A stretch of DNA of 64,000 bases, from positions 1 through 64,000 of the forward strand of contig JAUMVK010000003.1 in NCBI GenBank assembly GCA_030530205.1, read 5' to 3'. Origin of the DNA: RGIG3701 sp030530205 (lineage in GTDB: Bacteria; Planctomycetota; Planctomycetia; Pirellulales; Thermoguttaceae). Both the position numbers and the translations under genes were made by a program. The notes under the pieces were generated by a model. The model saw only the letters and a list, made by a program, of their open reading frames with translations. It was not told where the DNA came from and made no database searches. Position 1 is the first letter of the stretch. Each line of letters starts with the position of its first letter. This document shows, one piece after another, positions 53,101-61,257 of this stretch.

Positions 53101-53271
53101 ACACAATTCTGTGCGGCGGAATGGTCCGAATCGGTCTTCCGGACGGCCGAGGAGAAAATCCGTGAAATCGCGGCAAAGGTTCACGCGAAAGAATTCCCCA
53201 ATACAGGCGACCTCTCCATCTGGGACCGCGACACTGTGCTGGAATGGATCGCGAACGGCCCGGAAAAATAG
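50122..53271 (+). CDS. AddB-like PD-(D/E)XK nuclease, probable recombination-repair subunit
   Basis: A 1049-residue protein of the AddB/RecB-nuclease type. The N-terminal part has an inactive-helicase-like beginning (YVLVFPNRASSKRFL, no Walker A motif) and the C-terminal part a PD-(D/E)XK nuclease: GTLFHDVL (about 762), HGKLDRIDV (about 897), WDYKTF (about 917) and QLPLYLHLL. The four Cys that hold an Fe-S cluster in many AddB proteins are not seen: only scattered Cys are found near the domain. Function: DNA end processing at double-strand breaks, with a helicase partner (AddA-type) that is not in the window. Immediately followed by the LVIVD gene (16 bases). Confidence 0.85.
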   Translation: MNRIFLDWNQPSIPALIDCLLAAYRVPGSNYYDLSDYVLVFPNRASSKRFLTLLADCAWQNHCTIEPPRVKHMGDFMELLYEQKAPCASLLTQQVLWAEALREVHAEAPNLFASMFPAAPDEKDTEAWHILGVQLTEIFQEIARENLSFKEVYALCQALAAEAEQTKKTFFPFQEVRRWEFLAAVESLYFQRLDAAGLWDRQAARLFALRNNPIPTAGNAPASPSASGLNLLTSHDFQINFRLGIVGCVDLSALQREFLKRVSAQTDVFIFAPESMQDRFEEDGTLKTGHWSQIDPELNERLKQNLFQETKPEEQVQRVIEWLRKIAPQTSIDEITLGLVDESLEPILLQQLALNGVPTIRSGKKMLPDLQPWRLVKRMYEYFQSIASYQPGKPLAELMEAVGPEYETLALFLRQEDVGNYLRSLHDETGEPLIPGDWIVELDKYFNQYYPARMPHPASKGAENLRNGFPNLFCAYQTIHSILFEYAVEYVNFHSLLSIVMQFLKRICCWKVNYDSEDEEEYQIIRGCMELNHVFSDKLQIPQQFLPFLDLNLPQALSLLLNQTTSKQMVTSSIPGTISIQRWLDLALDDSSALALLGMNENFIPESISEHIFLPNQLREKLHVKTNQNRLERDIYNLSLILASRRDICVTLGRISSDGQSLFPSRLLLTDTSDALIPQVIELFDEPKEPELTGIQKSGQKKASRLFQTPAIPESFPPICDMSVTDFAVYIQNPYIFYLQRVLRLNEVNDSARELDAANFGTLFHDVLQAFGQKEIARQKESNLNSLTESARLNDPEAFKAEKNRIQNDLLGILKQYSFARFGAQALPIVQIQCSQLEERLKFLAEKQTEQYRDGWRIWAVEHPLTAYLRENGGAGEILKFGPTKPLETSPKPMLIHGKLDRIDVRRLEDGSTEWRIWDYKTFKETPTEKHFGRKQLKDSVEPDDWKDFQLPLYLHLLRSARQSGLPEYKDLNQIDPKHVRVGYILVPKKVESTQFCAAEWSESVFRTAEEKIREIAAKVHAKEFPNTGDLSIWDRDTVLEWIANGPEK

Positions 53272-53287
53272 GAAACGAGAATTTAAA

Positions 53288-55387
53288 ATGCACGCTTTGG
53301 CCACCCTGCTTTTTTCACTTTTCCTCACAGTGCCTCTTTTCGCAGCGTGGGTCAATGAGCCGCCCAGCGAAAAAACGCCCAGTGAGGGTTTCGCGGTCTC
53401 GCACGACGAAACGCTTTACGGAAAGGCTTTGGCCGTCCGGAAAGTCGAGGACTCGTTGAATACGACCGACCTGGCGCTCCACGGCGACCGGCTTTTCGCC
53501 GTCGGAAATGGGCATTTGACCGTTTACGACGTTTCCAATCCCAAAAATCCCCGCGAAACCGCCACGATGTTCGGCCTGGGCGAGTCCCGCCAGGTCGTCT
53601 GGTACAAGAATCACTTGTACTTGACCTCCCGAATGGGCGGCCTGTACATCATTGACGTGACAAACCCGGACCTTCCGCGTTTGCGTTCGCACTACGACAC
53701 GATGGAGTTGGCGACAGGGATCTGCTGCGGGGTCGATTCCGCCACCGGGCGCGACGTGGCTTTCGTCTCCCAGCGTCAGTTCGGCACGGAATTCATCGAC
53801 GTGACCGACCCGAGCCACCCGACGCACATCGGGTACGTGGTCTCCGGGGAGGCACAGTCCGTTGATTTTCAAAACGGAATCCTCTACGCCGGTGACTGGG
53901 GCGTGAAAAAACTGACGGTCATCGACGCGAGAAACCTCCAGCACGCGGAGATCATCGGCCAGGCGAGTCTCACGGGACTCGGTGACGGCGTGTTCGTCCG
54001 CGGAAATTACGCCTTCCTTTCGACCGGCCCCTCCGACCGCAAGCTCAGCCCGGTTCCCGGCTACGGCCTTGAAATCTTTTCGATCGAAAACCCTCGCGAG
54101 CCGAAACGAGTGGCGCGGCTCGATTTTCCCCCTCAGGCGAAGCTGAAATTTCCCGACTCCTGGGTCGTTTCCGTGGACGATCACGGCATGGCGTACGCGA
54201 CGAGTTCCTACTCCGGTTTCTTCTGCGTGGACGTGAAAGACCCGACCAGGCCCAAATGCGTCGCGCACGCGGTTCTTCCCGTGCTGGAAATGACCGGCGA
54301 CCCGGACCCCGTGATGGAAGTGATCCCGGGTGAGGGCGTGCTCTACGTCGCAGGCGCTCAGGGAGGGCTTTACGTCGCCGAGGCTCCGGAAATCGCCCAT
54401 CCGATCCCGAGAGAACGCAAAGCGCCGACGCTCGAAGATCCGCCACTCCCGGACGTTGACCCACTGGCCGAAGTGCGCAAAGATTTCGCGGTCCTCCCGA
54501 CCGGTGGGCAGGCGATGGCCGCGGCTCCCTGGAAAGACGGTCTGGTCTGGGTCGCGGCTGGGACGGACGGTTTCCTGCTCGTGGACATTTCCGACGTCCA
54601 GAACGGCGGCCAGCCGGCCATTAAAAAGGTTTTCCCCATCCCCACGTTCGCCTATGACATCAAAATCTCGGGGAATCGCGCCTACACCGCCGAGGGGGAC
54701 GCGGGCGTCGGGATCTACGACCTGAAACCCAATGGCGAATTCAGGCCGCTTGGGCGTTTCGTTCAGGATTTTCCCGTCCGTCAGGTCGTTCTCGCCGACC
54801 CAAAGAAGTGGCTGGCGGCCAAGTGTGGGAACGCGCGAGTTGATTTCCTCGACATTTCGGACCCGTTCTGCCCCAAACGGGCTTTCGTTTACAATAATTT
54901 CGGGATTTTGTATGGCCGTGACCTCGTGGAAACACCCATCCAATCGAAAATCCTTTTATGCGTCGCACAGATCAACGGTCTGCTCTGGTTCGACTTTTCC
55001 GGTGAGGTCCCCGAGCTGAAAAAGGTTTCGTTCCCGGAACGAAAGGTTTCGTTCACCAACAGCGCATGCTTCCACGACGGGAAGATCTTCTTTTTCGCCA
55101 ACGGCGGCTTCCGCCTCGTCAACGAATGCGAAGAACGGGAGATCGAAGACGTTCCGCTGACCAAAATCCCGGGCCTTCCTCATGCCGGGAAGACGGTTTC
55201 AAACGGCCGGGAGATCGTGTACACTGACCGCTGCCGGGGCGAGATCCTGACGCTGGACGTCTCGGACTTACAAAACCCGAAAATCACGCGAAGCTGGAAA
55301 CTCCACGCCCACCCGGAACTCCCCGTCTTCGTGAACGGGAAAATGGTCATTCCGTGCGGCCACGGCGGCCTGCTGATTGAAAAGTGA
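53288..55387 (+). CDS. Secreted LVIVD-repeat beta-propeller protein
   Basis: A 699-residue exported protein. The ATG at 53288 gives a signal peptide (1-20, FAAWVNE); a longer frame begins inside the nuclease gene. Repeats of the LVIVD type recur: HLTVYDVSNPKNPRETA, LYIIDVTNPDLPRLRS, TEFIDVTDPSHPTHIGY, LTVIDARNLQHAEIIG, GLEIFSIENPREPKRVA, and others near the C-terminus (DLQNPKITRSW). They form one or two beta-propellers. Such proteins are thought to bind partners at the surface or act in extracellular complexes. No catalytic motif is seen. It is 16 bases behind the nuclease gene; that may be coincidental. Confidence 0.82.
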   Translation: MHALATLLFSLFLTVPLFAAWVNEPPSEKTPSEGFAVSHDETLYGKALAVRKVEDSLNTTDLALHGDRLFAVGNGHLTVYDVSNPKNPRETATMFGLGESRQVVWYKNHLYLTSRMGGLYIIDVTNPDLPRLRSHYDTMELATGICCGVDSATGRDVAFVSQRQFGTEFIDVTDPSHPTHIGYVVSGEAQSVDFQNGILYAGDWGVKKLTVIDARNLQHAEIIGQASLTGLGDGVFVRGNYAFLSTGPSDRKLSPVPGYGLEIFSIENPREPKRVARLDFPPQAKLKFPDSWVVSVDDHGMAYATSSYSGFFCVDVKDPTRPKCVAHAVLPVLEMTGDPDPVMEVIPGEGVLYVAGAQGGLYVAEAPEIAHPIPRERKAPTLEDPPLPDVDPLAEVRKDFAVLPTGGQAMAAAPWKDGLVWVAAGTDGFLLVDISDVQNGGQPAIKKVFPIPTFAYDIKISGNRAYTAEGDAGVGIYDLKPNGEFRPLGRFVQDFPVRQVVLADPKKWLAAKCGNARVDFLDISDPFCPKRAFVYNNFGILYGRDLVETPIQSKILLCVAQINGLLWFDFSGEVPELKKVSFPERKVSFTNSACFHDGKIFFFANGGFRLVNECEEREIEDVPLTKIPGLPHAGKTVSNGREIVYTDRCRGEILTLDVSDLQNPKITRSWKLHAHPELPVFVNGKMVIPCGHGGLLIEK

Positions 55388-55433
55388 TTCCTGATTTGAG
55401 TTTCATTCCTCCATTTCTGATTCCTGGTTTAAA

Positions 55434-56558
55434 ATGAAAACTTTCCTGACTTTTTGTTTCTGCCTCCTCACGGCGATCGCGTCGGCGCAGACCGCCATCC
55501 GTGAAACCCTCCAGCCGTACGTGGACGCGCAGACCATGGCCGGTTTCGTCTCCATTCTGGCCGCTCCGGATTACTCGCTCGAGGTCGAATGCGTCGGATG
55601 GGCTGACGTGGAAAACAAAGTTCCGATGCGCCCCGACACAATGTTCGCGATTTTCTCCAGCTCCAAATCGGTCTGCGGCGCGGCCCTGATGATGCTCATT
55701 GATGAGGGAAAAATCAGCCTCGACGACCCGGTTTCCAAGTACCTTCCCGAGTTCGCCGACGTGAAAATCGAGGTGAAACAGGCAGATGGCTCCGTAAAAC
55801 TCGAGGCTCCGAAACGTGAGCTGACGATCCGTGACTGCATGAGCCACGTGACCGGCTCTCGAATGTGGTTTCCCCTGCGTTCCAAACCGTTGCGCGAAGT
55901 GGCCCGCCAGCTTGCCGCCACGCCGCTGAAATTCCAGCCTGGCGAAACGTTCAGCTACGGAAACGCCTGGATCGATACCGGGGCGGCGATTCTGGAAGTG
56001 GTCAGCGGACAGAAGTACGAAGAATTCCTCCAGAAACGGATCTTCGACCCGCTCGGGATGGTCGATACGACCTTCTGGCCCAATGCGGAACAGCAGAAAC
56101 GTCTGGCCAAATGCTACAACGGAGACGGAAAGCCGGTGAAAGACGCACATCACCCGTGGCTCACGTTCCCCCAGCAGGGAACCGTTTATGCTGACGCGGC
56201 CGGCGGTTTGTACTCCACGCCGCAGGATTTCATCAAATTCTCGCAGATGCTCGCGCACCACGGCGAATACAAAGGGCGGCGGCTGATCAACCAGAAAACG
56301 TTCGACGAGATCCTCTGCGTCAAACAAACCCCCGACGGAATTTCCGAGCCGTACACGGTCGGGAACTGGATTTTCGACGCGTGGCTTGGTCACGAGGGCG
56401 CACTGCGAACCGATGCGCGGGCCAACATCCAAACCGGTTGCTCGCGGCTTTATTTCGTCCAAACGACTGCCGGCCCGGCTTTTGCCGAGTCCAAGAAGAA
56501 ATGGCACGAAACGGCCGACCGCCTGCAGAAAACGGAACCGCCGTATAACGGGAATTAA
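55434..56558 (+). CDS. Secreted serine hydrolase, beta-lactamase/class C type
   Basis: A 374-residue exported protein of the penicillin-binding/esterase fold. Signal peptide 1-19 (SAQTA). Ser75-x-x-Lys78 in FSSSKSV is the nucleophile motif; YGN in FSYGNAW and HEG in WLGHEGAL are the second and third motifs, so all three active-site elements are in place. The short motif GFVSIL and the lid around PLGMVDTTFW match EstB-like esterases and AmpC-type proteins. Reaction: cleavage of an ester or an amide such as a D-Ala peptide. 46 bases behind the LVIVD gene in the same direction, so possibly cotranscribed. Confidence 0.9.
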   Translation: MKTFLTFCFCLLTAIASAQTAIRETLQPYVDAQTMAGFVSILAAPDYSLEVECVGWADVENKVPMRPDTMFAIFSSSKSVCGAALMMLIDEGKISLDDPVSKYLPEFADVKIEVKQADGSVKLEAPKRELTIRDCMSHVTGSRMWFPLRSKPLREVARQLAATPLKFQPGETFSYGNAWIDTGAAILEVVSGQKYEEFLQKRIFDPLGMVDTTFWPNAEQQKRLAKCYNGDGKPVKDAHHPWLTFPQQGTVYADAAGGLYSTPQDFIKFSQMLAHHGEYKGRRLINQKTFDEILCVKQTPDGISEPYTVGNWIFDAWLGHEGALRTDARANIQTGCSRLYFVQTTAGPAFAESKKKWHETADRLQKTEPPYNGN

Positions 56559-56590
56559 GAATTAAAAAGCTTTGGCGATAGCATTTAACT

Positions 56591-56618
56591 AAAAAAAACG
56601 GGGTCATCACTGACCCCG
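56591..56618 (-). terminator. Intrinsic terminator after adk
   Basis: 'cggggtca' (56599-56606) and 'tgaccccg' (56611-56618) form a perfect eight-pair stem; on the minus strand it is followed by a run of eight T (56591-56598). It ends the secY-adk transcript and may also act on the converging serine hydrolase gene. Confidence 0.88.
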
Positions 56619-56645
56619 CTCGCTTATTTTAGTCTCGATTGTTTG

Positions 56646-57203
56646 TCACGCGATTTTGTCAAGCACGCTCTCGATACGGCCCCAAATCTCTTCAATAGCG
56701 CCAAGGCCATCGATCGTCTGGAGAAGGCCCTGCTTCGTGTAGTACTCAAGCAGCGGCGAGGTCTGATTGCGGTAGCCGACCAGACGCGTACGGATCGCTT
56801 CCGGTTTGTCATCCGCACGGCCACGGCTCGCCAGACGGGTGAAAAGCTCTTCTTCCGGGACGCGCAGTTCAAGCACCACGTCCAGCGGCGTGCCGGCTTC
56901 TTTAAGCATCACATCCAGCGCTTCCGCCTGGGCGATCGTGCGCGGGAAACCATCAAGAAGGAAACCTTCGGCGCAGTCGGGCTGGGCCAGCCGTTCCTTA
57001 ATGATGTCAACGATGACCTGGTCGGGGACCAGCTCGCCCTTGGACATATACTCGTTCGCCTTCAGACCGACTTCGGTGCCGGCATCACGGGCGGCGCGCA
57101 GCATGTCACCGGTGGAAAGGTGAGCGGGATGGTACTTTTTGATCAGATATTCAGCCTGAGTGCCTTTTCCGGCTCCCGGAGGGCCAATGAAAACCAAACG
57201 CAT
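56646..57203 (-). CDS. adk: Adenylate kinase, short-lid form
   Basis: Interconverts ATP plus AMP with two ADP. The 185-residue protein has the P-loop GPPGAGKGT (7-15), STGDMLR (31-37), the FLLDGFPRT block (80s) and a short LID (GRADDKPEAIRTRL). The lid lacks the usual longer insertion of 30 residues, as in several bacterial adenylate kinases. The start is the ATG at 57203 with GGAG eight bases away; an upstream in-frame start lies in the repeat. It follows secY on the minus strand with a large hairpin in the gap. Confidence 0.95.
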   Translation of the reverse strand: MRLVFIGPPGAGKGTQAEYLIKKYHPAHLSTGDMLRAARDAGTEVGLKANEYMSKGELVPDQVIVDIIKERLAQPDCAEGFLLDGFPRTIAQAEALDVMLKEAGTPLDVVLELRVPEEELFTRLASRGRADDKPEAIRTRLVGYRNQTSPLLEYYTKQGLLQTIDGLGAIEEIWGRIESVLDKIA

Positions 57204-57243
57204 AATAAAGTCTCCGTTAAATAAAGTCCAAATCTGAACACAC

Positions 57244-57310
57244 GAATAATGAATAACGAATAACGAATAATGGAAAGACGTCATTATTCGTTATTCGTTA
57301 TTCATTATTC
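57244..57310. repeat. Type B perfect inverted repeat, 29-bp arms
   Basis: The 29-base left arm (57244-57272, 'gaataatgaataacgaata..') is exactly the reverse complement of 57282-57310 (starting 'cattattcgttattcgtta'), separated by nine bases 'gaaagacgt'. This is the most perfect copy of the type B element in the window and it sits between secY and adk. On the mRNA it would form a very stable hairpin. Confidence 0.92.
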
Positions 57311-57340
57311 ATTCGAAAGGGGACTTCCGCCCCCTTGCTC

Positions 57341-58726
57341 TTATTTCTCCAGCAGTCCCTTGTGATTTACCATCACGAGGTGGCTGTCGATTTTCTGAAC
57401 GAGGTCAAACGCCACGCTCACCGCGATAAGCAGGCTCGTGCCGCCATAGAAACTCGCCAGATTGTAGTTGATGTGCATCGCGCTCGCCAGAATGTGCGGG
57501 ATAATGGCCACAACTGCCAGGAATGCCGCGCCGACGTACGTGATACGAATCATCACCTTTTCGAGGTAGTCACGAGTCTGTTTGCCCGGACGATGACCAC
57601 GAATGATCGTTCCGTTCTTCTTCAGGTTCTCAGCCATATCCTTCGGGTTGAAGGTGATGGCCGTCCAGAAGTAGCAGAAGAAGAAAATCAGGACGATGTA
57701 GAAGAAATTGTACGTGAACATGCTCTCACGAGAGAACATATCTCCGCAGAAGGCACAGAAACTTCCGAAATAGCCACCCTGCATACGGAGCGAATTGAAC
57801 AACCACGCCGGGATCATCAGCAGCGAGCTGGCAAAGATGATCGGCATAACGCCCGCCTGATTCACGCGAATCGGAAGATACTGTTTCGTTCCGCCCATCA
57901 CACGGCGACCGCGAACGTGCTTCGCGCTCTGGGAAGGAATACGGCGCTGACCGAGCGTGATGAACACGACACCCGTCACAACCGCAAAGAACAGGAACGC
58001 CAGCATCAAAATGTTCACCAGAGACGCTTCACCGCCCGAAATCTTCATCGCGGCAAGGCCTCCAGCGTCGTGGAAATCCTTGTAAAGTTGAATGATCGGC
58101 AGAGGCATACGGGCCAAAATACCAGCCATAATGAGGAGGCTGATACCGTTTCCGATACCGAACGCGTCGATCTGTTCACCAAGCCACATCAGGAACGCGG
58201 TACCGCACGTCATAATAAACACGGCAATGATCTGCCAGTGCAGGTACAAATGTCCCGTAGCCGGGTTAGCGAATCCATCCAGGAAAATCGCTTTGCTGCT
58301 GAAAATGGTCGGCATGGCAAGCAGGTAGAACCAGCTCTGGAAAATGCAAAGACCAATCGTCGCATAGCGTGTGTACTCATTTATCTTTTTCCGACCAGCT
58401 TCACCTTCTTTCTGAAGTTTCTCCAGCGGTGCCCAAACACTGGCCAATAGCTGGAAAATAATGGAGGCGGAGATGTACGGCATAATTCCCAGACCGAAAA
58501 TTGTAATCTGACGAATATCAGAGGCGCTGAATACCGCCGCCTGGTTCAGCAGGGACTGAAGCGCGTCGTTTCCGCCGGCAGCGTCAGCAATTTTAATCTC
58601 ATCCGGGTTCACCATCGGAAGGTTAATCTGGTAACCAACACGGAAAATCGCCAAAAGGAGCAGGGTCAAAAAGATCTTGCGGCGAAGTTCTGGAATGGTA
58701 AAGATGACTCGAATCTTCTCGAACAT
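57341..58726 (-). CDS. secY: Preprotein translocase subunit SecY
   Basis: The channel subunit of the Sec translocon in the cytoplasmic membrane. The 461-residue protein has ten hydrophobic helices and family blocks such as LRRKIFLTLLLLAIFRVGYQ near the start (shown from residue 14), FGLGIMPYISASIIFQLL (plug and helix 2b region), GEQIDAFGIGNGISLLI and ITFNPKDMAENLKKNGT near the C-terminus. Length is normal. It starts a unit separate from rplO, with a terminator in the 400-base gap upstream. Confidence 0.97.
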   Translation of the reverse strand: MFEKIRVIFTIPELRRKIFLTLLLLAIFRVGYQINLPMVNPDEIKIADAAGGNDALQSLLNQAAVFSASDIRQITIFGLGIMPYISASIIFQLLASVWAPLEKLQKEGEAGRKKINEYTRYATIGLCIFQSWFYLLAMPTIFSSKAIFLDGFANPATGHLYLHWQIIAVFIMTCGTAFLMWLGEQIDAFGIGNGISLLIMAGILARMPLPIIQLYKDFHDAGGLAAMKISGGEASLVNILMLAFLFFAVVTGVVFITLGQRRIPSQSAKHVRGRRVMGGTKQYLPIRVNQAGVMPIIFASSLLMIPAWLFNSLRMQGGYFGSFCAFCGDMFSRESMFTYNFFYIVLIFFFCYFWTAITFNPKDMAENLKKNGTIIRGHRPGKQTRDYLEKVMIRITYVGAAFLAVVAIIPHILASAMHINYNLASFYGGTSLLIAVSVAFDLVQKIDSHLVMVNHKGLLEK

Positions 58727-58946
58727 GAATGATTCATCCTTTAAAACACAAACATGTACGGACTGAGTGTTCCAATCCGAAACAAAATGAAAATACGAAT
58801 TTTAAAATTCGCTTAATTTTACCATAACTTTAAAATTTTCACTAGGGGAATTCCCCTCGCAAAACCGCTTTTTTCGCAAAAAAACCAGAAAAATCCGGGA
58901 TTTTTCGTTCGGAACACAGCCTGAAGAGGGTAGGTTTCAAAACCGC

Positions 58947-58963
58947 TAACCTTCGGAAGGTTA
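58947..58963 (-). promoter_or_regulatory. TTCG-loop hairpin in the secY leader
   Basis: The 17-base palindrome has arms 'taacctt' and 'aaggtta' around 'cgg' on the plus strand. It lies 220 bases upstream of the secY start. It might be a protein-binding site in the leader, but no conserved binding motif is known to me. Confidence 0.4.
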
Positions 58964-59057
58964 AAACGATAGGAAATTAAACCAATACCATCTGGACGCT
59001 GATCCTGAAAGGTTTTCCCGCTCCTTCCCCATAAAAGGAGGATGGGCGTTTTCGCAC

Positions 59058-59101
59058 AAAAATAAAGGCGTAAAACCACACGTCAAGAGCAGTCTTACGC
59101 C
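59058..59101 (-). terminator. Intrinsic terminator after rplO
   Basis: On the minus strand the arms GGCGTAA and TTACGCC (59095-59101 and 59067-59073) are followed by TTTATTTTT (59058-59066). The loop is about 21 bases. This ends the rplE-rplO transcript 26 bases after the stop codon. Confidence 0.75.
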
Positions 59102-59126
59102 GAGTTTTCAAAGTTAAAACGTAAAA

Positions 59127-59624
59127 TCAGGCTTCAACTTTTTTCTCTTTTTTCTGGAATTTCACGAGCTTTTTCTTGCCCGGGAGTTCTTCCATTGTAC
59201 TGCCGACAGCGTTGATTTTCTCAACAGCGGATTTACTGAAACGATGCGCCTTAATCGTGACTTTTTTGGTCAGTTCGCCATCGCCGAGGACCTTGAGAAC
59301 ATCATAACGATACTTGATGATTCCCTTTTCCTTGAGGGTTTCCGGGGAAACCACTTCGCCGTCTTCGAAGAATTTATCAATGTCACAAACGTTAATGTTC
59401 GCGACTTTCGCAGCACCCGCGTTATTGAAGCCGCGCTTCGGAATACGACGGAACAGAGGCATCTGACCGCCTTCGAAGCTCACGTTCTGGGAAGAACCAT
59501 TACGGCTTCCAAAACCCTTGTGCCCACGACCAGCGGTTTTGCCCGTTCCGGAACCTTTACCGCGGCCAAGGCGCACGCCTTTTTTATGCTTTTGAATTCC
59601 AGTGTTGACTTGTGTTAAGTTCAT
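59127..59624 (-). CDS. rplO: 50S ribosomal protein L15
   Basis: Binds 23S rRNA in the large subunit. The 165-residue protein begins with NTGIQKHKKGVRLGRGKGSG-type sequence and KTAGRGHKGFGSR, the classical L15 N-terminus, and continues with MPLFRRIPKRGF. It has a Lys-rich C-terminal extension (KLVKFQKKEKKVEA). GGGAGG lies six bases before the ATG and directly follows the rpsE stop codon. Gene order rpsE-rplO without rpmD between. Confidence 0.96.
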   Translation of the reverse strand: MNLTQVNTGIQKHKKGVRLGRGKGSGTGKTAGRGHKGFGSRNGSSQNVSFEGGQMPLFRRIPKRGFNNAGAAKVANINVCDIDKFFEDGEVVSPETLKEKGIIKYRYDVLKVLGDGELTKKVTIKAHRFSKSAVEKINAVGSTMEELPGKKKLVKFQKKEKKVEA

Positions 59625-59636
59625 GAGTAACCTCCC

Positions 59637-60128
59637 TTACAAATTCACTCCGCGAAGTGCTTCCACTTCCTCTTTGGAACGGATCTGCTGCAAGGCATTC
59701 AACGTGGCTTTCACCAGGTTGAGGGGGTTATTCGAGGAAAAACTCTTCGTCAGAATATCACGAATACCACATGCTTCACAGACGGCACGCACCGCTGCGC
59801 CAGCAATAATTCCTGTTCCAGGACGGGCAGGAACGAGCACGACGCGAGCTGTACCAAAACGACCATGCACTTCGTGCGGGATCGTTGTACCAGACAGGGT
59901 GACGCTCATCATATTTCTGCGACCATCCTTCGCCGCTTTTTCAACGGATGGCGGAACTTCATTGGCTTTGCCGTAACCACAGCCAACTTTGCCATTCTCG
60001 TTGCCAACGACTACCAAAGCTGCAAAACTGAAACGACGACCGCCCTTAACTACGGCAGCGCAACGCCGGATCTTCACAACTTTCTCTACAATTCCGTCTT
60101 CTCTTGTTTCTCTAATTTCATTCGACAT
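59637..60128 (-). CDS. rpsE: 30S ribosomal protein S5
   Basis: Decoding-site protein of the small subunit. The 163-residue protein has the S5 signature KVVKIRRCAAVVKGGRRFSF (N-terminal double-stranded RNA-binding fold) and the C-terminal domain ATLNALQQIRSKEEVEAL. The 12-base gap to rplO contains the rplO ribosome site. Confidence 0.97.
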   Translation of the reverse strand: MSNEIRETREDGIVEKVVKIRRCAAVVKGGRRFSFAALVVVGNENGKVGCGYGKANEVPPSVEKAAKDGRRNMMSVTLSGTTIPHEVHGRFGTARVVLVPARPGTGIIAGAAVRAVCEACGIRDILTKSFSSNNPLNLVKATLNALQQIRSKEEVEALRGVNL

Positions 60129-60161
60129 GGTTTTTCGTCTCGTCGTTAAAAGTTATTTCGA

Positions 60162-60554
60162 CTACTCGGCAGAATCAACTTTGCCGCCAAGGTCCAGGCC
60201 CGCAGCACGCGCTGCGTCGGCAAGGGCCGCCACTCGACCGTGATAGCGGTAACTTCTGCGGTCAACAGTTGCACAGGTTACGCCATTCGCAAGAGCGCGT
60301 TCGGCAAGGATCTGTCCAACTCGTGTCGCAGCCGCAACATTTCCACCATATTTCAGTTCAGACGCGATGTCCTTCTCAAGAGAGCTGGCATGGGCCAAGG
60401 TTGTACCCGTTTTGTCATCGATGATCTGGGCGCTGATGTTTTTCAGGCTGCGGAAAATCGCAAGACGGGGACGCGTCGAATTCGCCTTGATGCGATTCGT
60501 AACTCTCCAGCAGCGACGCTGGCGCTGTTTGCTATTAATCTTTGTACGTTCCAC
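60162..60554 (-). CDS. rplR: 50S ribosomal protein L18
   Basis: Binds 5S rRNA in the central protuberance. The 130-residue protein has RQRRCWRVTNRIKA-type start, TRPRLAIFRSLKNISAQIID and a C-terminal GRVAALADAARAAGLD (L18 signature). It lies between rplF and rpsE on the minus strand, 33 bases before rpsE and 82 after rplF. Confidence 0.96.
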   Translation of the reverse strand: MERTKINSKQRQRRCWRVTNRIKANSTRPRLAIFRSLKNISAQIIDDKTGTTLAHASSLEKDIASELKYGGNVAAATRVGQILAERALANGVTCATVDRRSYRYHGRVAALADAARAAGLDLGGKVDSAE

Positions 60555-60636
60555 GGCTATTCTCTATTTCTGTTTTGTATCAGCGTTGATGTCAGCGCCC
60601 GACTGGGGCCGACATCTTTACGCGCTGATGAAACTC

Positions 60637-61176
60637 TTATTTAGCAACAACTTTACCGGCCTTACGACGGATGTTCTCGCCCTGATAACGAATGCCTTTG
60701 CCTTTGTAAGGCTCAGCCGGACGAAGGGCACGCGTCGATGCGGCAAACTGGGAAACCTTCTGTTTGTCGATTCCAGTAATCACTGCGTGAGTCTGGTCGG
60801 GGCAGACAACTTTCAGGCCTTCCGGAATCGGAACCTGAAGTTCATTCGCCATACCAACACGGAGCTGGAGGACATTGTTCTGGACGGCGCAGATGTAACC
60901 AACACCAACCAGTTCAAGACGTTTCTCGTAACCCTGAGTGACTCCGATGACCATATTCTGGATCATGGCACGTGTCATTCCGTGGAAAGCGCGGCTCTGA
61001 CGTTCGTCATTCGCACGATCAACGATTACTTGACCGTCTTCGACTTTTACCGAAATGAAATCGGCAATCTGGAATTCCAGCTTTCCTTTCGGGCCTTCAA
61101 CTGTGACTTTGGAGTCAGCGACTGTGACGGTAACTCCGGCGGGCACAGCAACCGGTTTTTTTCCAATACGCGACAT
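60637..61176 (-). CDS. rplF: 50S ribosomal protein L6
   Basis: The 179-residue protein opens with MSRIGKKPVAVPAGVTV and has two alpha/beta domains, ending in LRPAEPYKGKGIRYQGENIR and RKAGK. The start is the ATG at 61176, which fits all known L6 proteins; a longer frame adds 12 residues without support. Confidence 0.97.
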   Translation of the reverse strand: MSRIGKKPVAVPAGVTVTVADSKVTVEGPKGKLEFQIADFISVKVEDGQVIVDRANDERQSRAFHGMTRAMIQNMVIGVTQGYEKRLELVGVGYICAVQNNVLQLRVGMANELQVPIPEGLKVVCPDQTHAVITGIDKQKVSQFAASTRALRPAEPYKGKGIRYQGENIRRKAGKVVAK

Positions 61177-61257
61177 TGTTTTACTTTCGCTTTTTTCTAT
61201 CTGACAGAACACGAGCCCTGCCAGGCGTTCCCATTGAGGAAATCAGCGTGTGGGAAA

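Larger units (their letters stand above)
58727..59126. other. 400-base gap between secY and rplO
   Basis: Carries a terminator next to rplO (59058-59101), a perfect hairpin 'taaccttcggaaggtta' (58947-58963) with a TTCG-type loop, and an AT-rich stretch near 58790-58830 with TAAAAT (58816-58821 on the minus strand) that could be the -10 box of secY, although no good -35 box was found. The minus-strand frame 58819-59079 has no ribosome site and overlaps the hairpins; I do not accept it as a gene. Confidence 0.6.

Noticed and set aside
58819..59079. An 86-codon minus-strand open frame between rplO and secY
   Set aside because: No ribosome site, odd composition (many Phe and Trp), and it overlaps the hairpin structures.
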